From NCBI RefSeq assembly GCF_032118995.1, contig NC_092657.1:12231391-12295390 (forward strand): DNA of 64,000 nt, given 5' to 3'. Below are positions 53,030 through 63,605 of this stretch, piece by piece. The notes beneath the pieces were generated by a model that saw nothing but the letters and a program-made list of their open reading frames with translations, was not told where the DNA came from and ran no database searches. The position numbers and the translations under genes were made by a program. Source of the stretch: Asterias amurensis. Its lineage: Eukaryota > Echinodermata > Asteroidea > Forcipulatida > Asteriidae. Position 1 is the first letter of the stretch; every line of letters starts with the position of its first letter.

Positions 53030-54585
53030 TTGTGATTTATCAACATTAAAAACCTTGTCATGACGTCATCAATGACGTCATCATTCCAAAAAGTGGCGGT
53101 TTCATCTACTCACTATTATCTATGTACATAGTAAGTTTTATGTTTGTACAAGCTTTACTTTTGTTTAAAAGCTCAAAAGTTGTTTTTTGATGTAAAATTC
53201 ACGAAGGCGAACTTTGACCCAGGGTAACGACCCCGAAGTTAAGGTCGTACGATTTTGGCGTTAACTTTTCAAATGTTGTCCAAGTCTTTATCTATCCGAT
53301 GCTGAAATATGAACATCATAGCTTCAATATTCGTTGAGATACAGCAACAAGCAAATTGTAATTTTTTTCAACATTAAAAACCTTGGCATGACGTCATCAA
53401 TGACGTCATCAATCCAAAAAAGTAGGAGTTTAATCTATGCACTAGTGCCTATGTACAAAGTAAGTTTTAAGTTTGTACAAGCTTTACTTTTGCTTTAAAA
53501 CTCAAAAGTTGTTTTTAATGAAAAAATGCGAAGGCGAATTTTGACCCAGGGTAAAGACCGGAAGTTAAGGTCATACGTTTTTAGCGTTTCTTTTCAAATG
53601 TTGTCCAAGTCTTTATCTATCCGATGCTGAAATATGAACATCATAGCTTTTTTGTTCGTTGAGATACAGCAACAAGCAAATGGTAATTTTTCAAAATTAA
53701 AAACCCTGTCATGACGTCATCAATGACGCAATCATTCTCAAAATATGGCGGTTTCTTCCACTCACTATTGCCTATGAACATAGTAAGTTTTAAGTTTGTA
53801 CAAGCTTTACTTTTGTTTAAAAGTTCAAAAGTTGTTTTTTGATGTAAAATACACGAAGGCGAACTTTGACCCAGGGTAACGACCCGGAAGTTAAGGTCGT
53901 ACGATTTTTGCGTTAACTTTTCAAATATTGTCCAAGTCTTTATCTATATCCGATGGCCAAGTATGAACATCATAGCTCTTATATTCGTTGAGATACAGCA
54001 ACAAGCAAATGGTCATTTTTTAACACTAAAAACCCTGTCATGACGTCATCAATGACGTCATCATTCCAAAAAAGTGGCGGTTCCATCAACTCACTGGTGC
54101 CCATGTACATAGTAAGTTTTAGGTTTGTACAAGCTTTACTTTTGTTTTAAAGCTCAAAAGTTGTTTTTTGATGAAAAAATGCAAAGGCGAAATTTGACCC
54201 AGGGTAACGACCGGAAGTTAAGGTCATACGATTTTTGCGTTAACTTTTCAAATGTTGTCCAAGTCTTTATCTATCCGATGCCCAAGTATGAACATCATAG
54301 CATTCATATTCGTTGAGATACAGCGAAAAGCAAATGTCGTTATTCTACTTTAAAAACCTTGCCATGAAGGCATCAATGACGTCATCATTCCCAAAAAGTG
54401 GCGGTTTCATCTACTCACTATTGCCTATGTACATAGTAAGTTTTAAGTTTGTACAAGCTTTACTTTTGTTTAAAATTGCTGGAGAAGGTTCGCAGGAAAA
54501 GAAGAACACGAGGAAAAAAACAAAAAACAGAACAATAACAATAGATGTTAGGCTGTTGGCCGAACACCTAATAAATAACAGTCAG
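53030..54585. repeat. Array B: second block of the 325-329-base units
   Basis: The '(c/t/a)tttgaccc' point recurs at 53212, 53539, 53864 and 54192 (period 327, 325, 328). Paired TGACGTCATCA motifs lie near 53061, 53390, 53713, 54039 and 54363, some altered. It ends in the same trailer as array A ('ttgctggagaaggttcgcag'), a hairpin variant 'gttaggctgttggccgaac' and 'acctaataa'. Confidence 0.92.
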
Positions 54586-54589
54586 TTTG

Positions 54590-56350
54590 TATATAATTTG
54601 GTCTCAAAGACGAAATTTTATGGGGTTGGGCCCCTAGATTGTGAGATGATTTGGCCTCGCAGAGAGCAATAATTATGATAATAATAATGATATTTATAAT
54701 AATAATTATAGTTAGTTTGTATACAATTTGGTCTCAAAGCCGAAGTTTCATGGGGATGGGCCCCAAGATTGTGAGAGGATTTGGCCTCACAGAAAAAGTA
54801 TTATGGGGTTGGACCCCAAAATGGTGAGATCATGAACATTTTGCCTTATAGATGCAGTATTATGGGGATGGGCCCCGAGATGTTGAGATGATCTGGCCTC
54901 ACTGAAAGTATTGTTACGATAACAACTATATATTGTAAATACTAATGATACAAGTTGGCCTCACTACGAAGTTTTACGGGAATTGGCCCCAAGATTGTGA
55001 GATGATCTGGCCTCACAGATGAAGTATTATGGTGTTGGAACCCAAGATTGTGAGATGAGTTTGCCTCAGAGATGAAGTACTATGGGGATAGGCCCCGAGG
55101 TGGTGAGATGATTTGGCCTCACAGAAGTATCAATTTGATATTAAAATAGTATTCATAATATAATATACTAATTATGGTCAGTTGTAAGTATAATCTAGTC
55201 TTACAGACGAAATTTTGTGGGGATGGGCCCGGAGATTGTGAGATGATTTTGCCTCACAGATGAAGTACTATGGGGTGGGACCCCGAGATTGGGAGATAAT
55301 TTGGCCACACAGAAGTATTAATTTTGTGTTAATAATGATATTTGAAACAATAATAATAGTCAGATTGTATCTTTCAGACAAAGTTTTACGGGGATTAGCC
55401 CCGAGATTGTGATAAGATTTGGGCCTCACAGATAAAGTATTACGGGGTTGGACCCCGAGATGGTGAGATGAAATTTGCCTCAGAGAAGTATTATTATGGG
55501 GATGTGTCCCGAGGTGGTGAGATGATCTTGCCTCAAAGAAAGTATTCAAATGATAATAATAATGGAATTTATAGTAATATAGTAAATTTGTATATATATA
55601 ATTGGCATCACGAATGAAATATTATGGGGATGGGCCCCGAGAGTGTTAGAAGGACTTGCCTCACAAATAAATTATCGGATGGGCCCCGAGATGATTAGAT
55701 GGTTCTGCCTCACAGATAAAGTATATAAATGGGGATGGGCCCCGAGTTTGTGAGATGAATTGCCCCCACAAGATGGAGTATGTATAATGTCACCTTAAAA
55801 ATTTGAATGTCATTGTATGCATTGTGCACTAAAGCAAATTTTTGGTCCTTGGTCCACCCGTTTTATTTTAGAGTGGTCAAGAAATATTCAAGAAACCTAT
55901 GGGGGTGAGCCCCCGAGACGGTGAGATGAATTTGCCACACAGGATGGATTATGTGTTAATTAATGTGAAAAAGAAAAAGAACAGAAAAAAACATGAATTT
56001 GAACAATTTAGGGCGCCTAAGCCATGTGCATTAAAACGAGTTTCAGTCTATGGGCCACCACTGTCTTATTGTAGCGGTTCAAATAAATATACCAGAAATA
56101 TATGGTGTGGGCCCCCGAGACGGTGAGATGCGGCAGATCTGCCGCACAGATGGACTGTGTATGGGGTGCAACCCCTAAATAACAAAGTATTTCGCTCCAC
56201 GTATGGAATACAAATACAGTACATTACAATGCCTAGAGAATGCGAGGTGATTCGGCCTCACAGAAGGTTATGGAATGATATTGTCTCAAATTTAAAAGCA
56301 GGTCTGGGGTTATACCCCCAAGATGCCTAGATGAATTACATTTATATTTA
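54590..56350. repeat. Minisatellite of ~55-60-base units built on GGGCCCCGAG
   Basis: About 18-20 diverged units of the pattern 'tatggggatgggccccgag', 'attgtgagatgatttgg', 'cctcacagatgaagtatta'. It is interrupted by AT-rich spacers with (AAT)n-like runs (for example 54670-54715, 55130-55200, 55540-55610) and decays after about 55.9 kb. Confidence 0.9.
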
Positions 56351-57740
56351 ATTGAGTCAGAAAGATACAGATTTCTTAGTCAAAAAGTTCAATGATTTGC
56401 TTTTGGGTTCATATAGATGTTGGGTCGGGACCAAATATATTGTTTACCGTAAAAGCGTGCTGGCGGAAATGGGCCGAGGTGGTGAGACAAATTTGCCCTC
56501 TCAAATAAACATTAAGATGCAGTTAATTTTTCTGCGATCGTGGGAGTAATTGGACTGGCAACAAAATGTGTTATTTATTATAGCTGGTTCTGAAATCCTG
56601 GGATCAGCGGGCCTTGCTGCAAAGAACAATCATCGGTTGTGGCGATTAAACCTCGCTTGGCGCCAGCACGGGCGCAGTACATCTGTGCAAAACGGCAGCA
56701 CTTGTATTGTCAGAGTTTCAGAGTATGGCAGGTACCTACAAAATACTCAAGATACACACTTTGGGGAGTATATTTCACCACTTCGCAAAATCAATCCAGA
56801 GGAAACAAGAGAGACGGCGAGCGAAGGGGTGTACCCTCCGGTGGGTATGTCACGGACGCCGGCTTAAAAGAAGCTTAAAAGAAGAAAGGAAGAAATGGCA
56901 TGCGTGTAGATAGATTAAAGAGTTTCCATCTGACAAGGTCTAGGGTGAAGGCAAGATCTGTTGCTTACAATGGGTCACCTACACACATTGTGGTCTTCTA
57001 GTATGGAGACACACTTCTAGTACCGTTTGAGTTTCGGAGTACAAGCGGACGCAAACTCATCTAAGGGAGTTGTCGAGCAAAGTCACATTATTCTAAGGGA
57101 AATTGGACAGACCGGTTGGCTTTGCATTTGACCCTGTGGCCCTCCTATCAAGCGTGTCAAAAGGGGCTAAAAAGCCGTTCATGTTTCTTTCTAAAGATAC
57201 CCGGTTCCGGGCTCCTCGGATGGGAGAATGCATTTACTCAACCTTTGTCCTGAGGAAGCTTTGTCAAATGTCTTTTACACCGTTTTCTTTGTACCATCCC
57301 TAATGGGATGAAGTGTGGGGTGACATCGGCTGCAAGGCAGCCTCCAGATCCCTATTTGAGTGGTGACCAAATCTAACGTTGTTCAGTCGACGGAGGCTGC
57401 GGTCGGCGATAGAAGCTGATATTTATTTTATTTTTAAATACTTTTCAGCACATACTATTATTACTCCGTCTAGACGAGGCTTTCCTTCGGTTTCGGGCTT
57501 TAGAATGTTTCTAAACGAGTATATCAGATGGGCAGAACATCATGCAATGCGTGTGGTAGTGTCGGATTATTTGGTCAAAAGAATGACAGGCTTTGGTTGG
57601 CTAGCCTCACATGATGTTCAATGGAACGTGGAAGGAAGGCGAAGATGGGTGCGTTGGACTGATTGATGCCATATTGTTGTCAAATAGCCTAACGCGAGGT
57701 TTCGCATGGTGGATATACATGTATATAAATAAAAAATATG
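56351..57740. other. Unexplained stretch with medium open frames
   Basis: Frames at 56550-56867 (105 codons) and 57379-57666 (95 codons) are GC-richer than their surroundings, but no domain is recognisable and they are in no visible exon structure. This may be an old transposon interior. Confidence 0.3.
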
Positions 57741-57744
57741 TAAA

Positions 57745-58270
57745 ACTAGAAATTTAGAGTTTGTTTTAAAACAAACTCTAGGTGTTCGGTTTCCGGGAGT
57801 AAAAACCTGGTGTAAAAAAATATTCCACCTTGCTTTGTTCTCAAGATTTGTACTCAAGTTTCACCTCAGTCGAACATTGGTTTGGCATACACACAGCTTT
57901 GAAAAGTACACCTTTAAAGCAATACCACCTGACACATTATGACCTCATCAAGCTAAGACTGCTCGGATACGTTGCTATTATGAAGGAGATTATGTATACC
58001 AATATTGAAACAATTGTCATAAACTGAGACACAAACATCTAGTAAAAGTGTATTTTTAGATGTTTATGATCTGCCGCTAGAGGGCGCACATATTTTTGGT
58101 AACGTCATCAGTAGTGTTTTTTTAAACCAGACCTTTGCCAGACTTGTATGCTGTGATGGTAAAGCATCAAAGGATGTATATTTAAACCTAAAAGGCCTTT
58201 AATAACGCCCCTTCAAATCATGTTTACAGTCATTTCCGGTTTGAAAAGGTCAAAAGGTCAAGACAAATTC
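57745..58270 (+). repeat. Repeat 8, first copy, with palindromic leader
   Basis: The leader is a perfect 26-base palindrome at 57755-57780 (half-site TAGAGTTTGTTTT), then 'ggtgttcggtttccgggag'. The body includes 'gacctttgccagacttgtat' and 'gtaaagcatcaaaggatgt'. A second copy is at 60695-61130. Confidence 0.8.
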
Positions 58271-58756
58271 ACCAACATGTCCATTTTAGTTAAGTACGTA
58301 AATCCCTTTCATTTAATGTATAGATTGTCAAAATGGTTAATGTGATTGAGGAAACATGAAGTTACGAGAAATTGACGACTGCAGAATAGACTAACTAACC
58401 AAAAGGCAAATGTACCTGACATGTTGAAAACGCCTCGAACACGGACTGAAACGATTAACACGTGGCGCAGAGTGTGACTATGCTCCGCAATGCACCGCAG
58501 GGTTAAACAAGTACACGCCAAGTACAAGCCAAATTCAGATCTATGGCACTCCTGGAGCTCCGTATAAACGTAATACTGTAATGCCCCTTTAAATGATGTT
58601 TGACCAGGCAAAGATATTAAGTAGGTTCCAACGGTTACAAAATATTACTATGATTAGCCCGTGCTTAGCCCGCTCATGGGGGTTCCATTGATTGTGATTA
58701 AATTTACTTTATTATCATTATGTTTGACAACTTGGACCGAGCACCTCTGGGTCAAA
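58271..58756. other. Intergenic, repeat-like
   Basis: 'taagtaggttccaacggtta' near 58620 resembles 'taaggaggttccaaacgata' near 59000, so both may be pieces of one old repeat. Confidence 0.4.
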
Positions 58757-58948
58757 AGAATTACGGATTTATTTTAAACACATGTCATGACACGGCGAAA
58801 CGCGCGGTCACGAGGGTGGGTTTTTCCGTTATTTTCTCCCGACTCCGATGACCGATTGAGCCTAAATTTTCACAGGTTTGTTATAGAAGTTGTGATACAC
58901 GAAGTGTTGTCCTTGGGCAATACTGTTAACCGAAAGGGTCCAATGGCT
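58757..58948. mobile_element. TTAA element, family 3, right part
   Basis: Starts within 'ggatttattttaaacaca', runs through 'catgacacggcgaaacgcg' to 'ccgaaagggtccaatggct', and is flanked on the right by TTAA (58949-58952). Confidence 0.82.
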
Positions 58949-59091
58949 TTAAGTCATGTTTGACGCCTTGGATCGGGCACCACTAGGGCAGGAGATGTTA
59001 AGGAGGTTCCAAACGATACATAATTAGTATGCCTAGCCCGGTTTTGGGTTTCAGTGTTTTCTTATTTTATGTAAACAAAATTATGTGCATT

Positions 59092-59440
59092 AAAGGAACA
59101 CGTTGCCTTGGATCGGACGAGTTGGTCTATAAAAAGCGTTTGTAACCGTTCGTTGTAAAATACATAATGGTTGGAAAGATGTTGTAAAAGTAGAATAAAA
59201 TGATCCACACAAATTTGCCTCGAAATTGCGTGGTTTTCCTTTTACTTTGCGAACTAACACGGTCGGCCATTTTTGGGAGTCATATAAAACAGGATCTATG
59301 GAAAAGCTGAAAATAAAAACCATGTCGCAGTATACCATTGTTATTCAATAGAGACTAATATTATAGTCACTTTGGTTGGGGAGTGAGGAAAATAGTAAAA
59401 CACACACATAAATCACATTGCTGGCTGAGACATAATTGTA
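59092..59440 (+). mobile_element. TTAA repeat, family 6, longest copy
   Basis: The start is TTAA then 'aggaacacgttgccttgg'. The body matches 9810 and 43935 in reverse. The section 59318-59440 ('ataccattgttattcaat', 'tagtcactttggttgggga') is repeated at 63877-63995. Confidence 0.75.
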
Positions 59441-60375
59441 TGCACCTGACAAATCTATGCATGGATATTCTTTAGAAGGTTTTGTTTGTTTGAACAGATT
59501 CACATGGTTCGTTGATTATAAGGGGGTTGGTTGTGGCGACAACAACCTTGTTATCCTTTTGACAACCATCAATTATAATGTAATTTCACGGCTGATGGTT
59601 GCACTTTGGTATTGTCACTTTTCAAGTGTGTAAAGGCTTAAAGTTTGATGAATAGTATGACGAAAATGAACTTTTATCCTTTTGAACTGAATTCATGATT
59701 TATTGTCTCATTCTTCTCACGTAGCTGTTTAGTAGGGTCAAAACGTGAGGCCAGTGACACTATTTTGCAAGTACAAGTACACCATGTAATGTTAGTTGGA
59801 CGCAGTTTGCTAACAGCCATTAACCTTTTTTAAATAAAATCAGAACATTAATAATTTTGCTTGTTAAATAAAATAAAATTGAAGAGGATGCCTGAATTGA
59901 CTAAAACAATCGGAGTTGGACGAGGTGTAGACTTGATTCAAGTCTTAGATTGTGGTTATTCTTCTGCATCCCAGGCACGAAAAACGCCCCCACATTATTA
60001 GCGATCACGCGGGCCCTAACTCGCAATCTCAATACACACACGTTGCAACGTGTGCAGGCTGTGTATAAGTAAACTTCTTAATTAGTTACTGATTGTTTTG
60101 AATAAGTCGACTTCGCAAAATAATACGTCGGTAAGTAACTGATTCCACGAAATAAGTCGTCTCGATGAGATAACGTATGTCGCTAACTCGATATGTCGGA
60201 TGGCACTCCTGGAGCTCCGTAGGTGACCTTTTACCAGTCAAAACTTATAAATGGAAAATCACGCCATGTGCACGCACATGGCACTGGCGTATAATGTGTA
60301 AACAAGTCTGAACAAGCTATAGTCGCGAGGTGTATGCTGCGTTAGGCGTAAAAATTTAGGCCAAGAAAACATACA
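59441..60375. other. Intergenic, nothing recognised
   Basis: No gene. 'ggcactcctggagctccgta' at about 60193 repeats a phrase at 58543. Confidence 0.4.
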
Positions 60376-60379
60376 AATG

Positions 60380-60690
60380 CTTACTTTTGAACCGTAAGAC
60401 AAGGTCAAAAAGGGATTATGTCTGCGAGGTGTTTACGGAGTTTTGAATGATGATTCCGATGATGTATTGATTGTAAGAATCCCCTGTGTAGATCAGAAGT
60501 TATGATTTTATATTAATACAAAAACTTTAAATGACCATCATTCAAGAATGGTTGACGTCATCATGACGTAACTTAAACGGTTTTCTCTCCTAATGAATAT
60601 CTAACTATGTGTGAAGTTTCAAGTTCATACGAGTTTGGGAAAGGTGCTTTTGTGAGCGGACAAGGTATTTTTGAGTTGGCCGAACAAACT
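60380..60690. repeat. Diverged relative of the array A/B unit
   Basis: It keeps the unit order: 'gtttacggagtttt', 'gatgatgtattgattgtaag', 'tgacgtcatcatgacgtaac', 'ctatgtgtgaagtttcaag' and 'gtgcttttgtgagcggacaa', ending 'gttggccgaacaaac'. Confidence 0.65.
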
Positions 60691-60694
60691 TAAA

Positions 60695-61130
60695 AAAACA
60701 CTAGAGATTGAGAGTTTGTGAACAAACTCAAGGTGTTCGGTTTCCGGGAGTAAAAGCCTTGATTCAAAAACAAATATTACACCTTTGTTCTCAAGATTTG
60801 TAATAAATGATTCAAATTACACAAACTGTCAAAACCACATGATTACGTCATCTAGTAAAAGTGTATGTTTGGTGACGTCATCGGTAATATTTGTTTTAAA
60901 CCAGACCTTTGCCAGACTTGTATGGTGTGATGGTAAAGCATCAAAGGATGTTTATTTCGACCTAAAAGACAGTAAACCAAGCCCTTTCAAATCATTTCAC
61001 AGTCACTTCCCGTTTAAACAGGTCAAAAGGTCAACGAAAGTTCACCAACATATCCATTTCTGTCAAGTACGTAAAGCCCTTTCATATGATGTACAGATTG
61101 TCAAAATAGCTTATGTAGTTTAGGAAATAT
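60695..61130 (+). repeat. Repeat 8, second copy
   Basis: The palindromic leader 'gagtttgtgaacaaactc' is followed by 'ggtgttcggtttccgggag' and the same body as 57745-58270. A 112-codon frame runs through it, but the frame is not shared by the other copy. Confidence 0.8.
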
Positions 61131-61237
61131 GAACTTAGGAAATATTGACTGACGACTGAAGAAAAGACTGTAAGGGGCATGTATGTTTTAACCGCCTTGA
61201 ACGAAGACTATTCTTCATGAAGCTTTTTCGCGCTCTA

Positions 61238-62010
61238 TTGATAATATTTAAAAAAAAAAAGTAAAAAAAAAAAAACGTGGATCAAAAATAATGATTTTTT
61301 GAAATAATTATTTGAATTTGTATTACTCAAGAATGGATGACGTCATCATGACCTAACTAACACATTATTCCACTCATAATGCATATCTAACTATGTGCGA
61401 AGTTTCAAGTTCATACGAGTTTAGGAAGTGTGCTTTTGTTCGAGGACAAGGGACGGAGAGAAGAAGATGAACATCTGGATTGTTTTATTGATTTGTTTGT
61501 ACTAAAGTTTTGTTTAATCCGGCAGTTTATTTTAGCAAGACCACTCCTAATTGCTTGGGCGTTATGCTTTAACCATTGAATGTTTTGTATTGTAACATCC
61601 ATGTCTGTGCATGGAGGTAGAAATATTGATAATATTTAAAAAAGAAGTAAAAAAAAACATGGATCAAAAATAATGATTTTTTGAAATAATAATTTGAATT
61701 TTTATTACTCAAGAATGGATGACGTCATCATGACCTAACTAACACATTATTCCACTCATAATGCATATCTAACTATGTGCGAAGTTTCAAGTTCATACGA
61801 GTGTGCTTTTGTTCGAGGACAAGGGACGAAGAGAAGAAGATGAAAATCTGGATTGTTTTATTGATTTGTTTGTACTAAAGTTTTGTTTAATCCGGCAGTT
61901 TATTTTAGCAATACCACTCCTAATTGCTTGGGCCTTATGCTTTAACCATTCTGTTTTCTTTGAATGTTTTGTATTGTAACATCCATGTCTGTGCATGGAG
62001 GTAGAAATAG
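61238..62010. repeat. Tandem duplication, two ~388-base units
   Basis: 'ttgataatattta' starts units at 61238 and 61626; both end 'tgtctgtgcatggaggtaga'. They are nearly identical, so the duplication is young. Each contains a 'gatgacgtcatcatgaccta' motif and an 'aactatgtgcgaagtttcaag' block, so each is also a relative of the array units. Confidence 0.92.
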
Positions 62011-62630
62011 ATTAGTTTACGTAACGTCCTTTCCTACTAGAGAAAGGTTGAAAGGGCTTATGTTATTTCAGAGATTTTTTTTCTTCAAAATATTTAACTC
62101 AAAATAACTTGGATAGTTGTTTTAACAAATAATCAAAACAATTGATGATTATGCTAAGTTCAAGAAGTAATAGATATCGTAATACTGACGTGAATTCCGT
62201 GGGCTCAAAACGCCCTTCACCCGGGGGGAGTGGTCGATCGATGTAACATCTCTATTCTTCTCGGTGTTTAACCAAAACATGACCAATGTTCGTCATTTTG
62301 TACTGTTGTTTTCTCACATAATTAAAAGTCCCATGAATCACTGAAGTAGGTGGCCATCTCAGCGAAACTTCGTCTTCAATTCCACATTGACCACTAAGCC
62401 ATCAGAAGGGTAACATTTGAACAATTTGACGCTGAAGATTGAAATGAAATCGTTTTCGCAGCGTTCTGCATAGCTATATAGCTCTATGCATATCACGCTA
62501 TGGCGCAGAGTACAACAAACTTGGCAGCATGTCACCAAATAAATTATGCCAAATACACTACACGTGTACGCCACAAGTGTTACGCACAACCAATGGGGAA
62601 ATTTCGTAGTTCTTTATACAATAAATTGTG
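62011..62630. other. Intergenic, nothing recognised
   Basis: No gene could be supported; 'acactacacgtgtacgcc' near 62560 has a counterpart near 62982. Confidence 0.4.
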
Positions 62631-62639
62631 AACTTTCAA

Positions 62640-63605
62640 ACTCGATTTTGAACCAGAAGACGAGATAAAAATGGGATCATGTCTGCAAGGCATTTACGGA
62701 GTTTTTAACGAACTTTCCGATGATGTGTCGATTGTAACAACCCATCATGTAGATCAAAAGTTATGATTTTTTGAAATAATAAATTTTGAAAATTCATAAC
62801 TCAAGAATTGATGACGTCATCGTGACATAACTCAAACGGTTTCTTCTCCTTATACATATCTAACTATGTGTGAAGTTTCAACTTTATATGTGCTTGGGAA
62901 GTGTGATTTTTTTAGCGGACAATCGCCGCTAATAAGCAGAATGGATGATCACTGGAGCGTGCTCTGCTGCACCGCTAATACACTACACGTTGTGTGTATG
63001 CCTACGTGCAATGTTTATGCACATACCAATGGGGATTTACGTTGTTCTTTAGACGTGAATTTTGAAATTTTCAACCTCTCTTTTGAGCCGGAAGACAACA
63101 TCAAAATGGGGTCATGTCTGTGGGGCGTTTACAGAGTTTTTAATGCCCTTTCCGATGATGTATTGATTGTAAAAATCCCTCATGAATTTGATCAAAAAGA
63201 AACATGCACAAAACAGCGATGGGGTCACTGCTGTGAATAATTTATCTAATGTTGGACTTTCTGAAAATCTCGCGCATGCGCAAAACTATTTGGCACTCGA
63301 TGTAGAGCTCTGAACAGCGGTGCGTTTACGGAGTTTTTGTTGACCTTTCCGATGTTGTATTGATTGTAAGAATCACTCATGTAGATCAAAAGTTATGATT
63401 TTTTGAAATAATAAACTTTGAGTTAGTGTATCTCGTCAACTGATGACGTCATCGTGACGTAACAACTTTTGCATCATCTACTGGTTATTGTCTACAGGTG
63501 TACAAAGTTTCAACTTAATAATGCAAGCTTCGCATTTATGCTTTTTCTTGCGGACAATCGACAGCGAGAGGAAGAAGAAAAACCCAAAAAAAGAAAAAAC
63601 CGAAC
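62640..63605. repeat. Two or three more relatives of the array unit, with coding-like words
   Basis: Units near 62640-62930 and 63070-63605 share 'atcaaaatgggatcatgtct', 'gcgtttacggagtttt', 'tgacgtcatcgtgacataac' and a 'gcggacaatcg' end. In two units the same translation appears, EPED.IKMGSCL.G.Y.VFN.LSDDV. The trailer 'gaacaataacaa' matches array B. Confidence 0.65.
63199..63323. repeat. 125-base block duplicated at 11638-11762
   Basis: It differs by one base from the other copy and interrupts the unit described above. The unit's 'gatcaaaa' and 'gtttacggag' words lie at its two edges. Confidence 0.85.

Noticed and set aside
50295-54500. CRISPR-like array
   Set aside because: The 327-base units are similar throughout, with no short repeat plus unique spacer pattern, and the sequence is eukaryotic.
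60785-61123. A 112-codon gene
   Set aside because: It lies wholly within repeat 8, and the other copy does not keep the frame.
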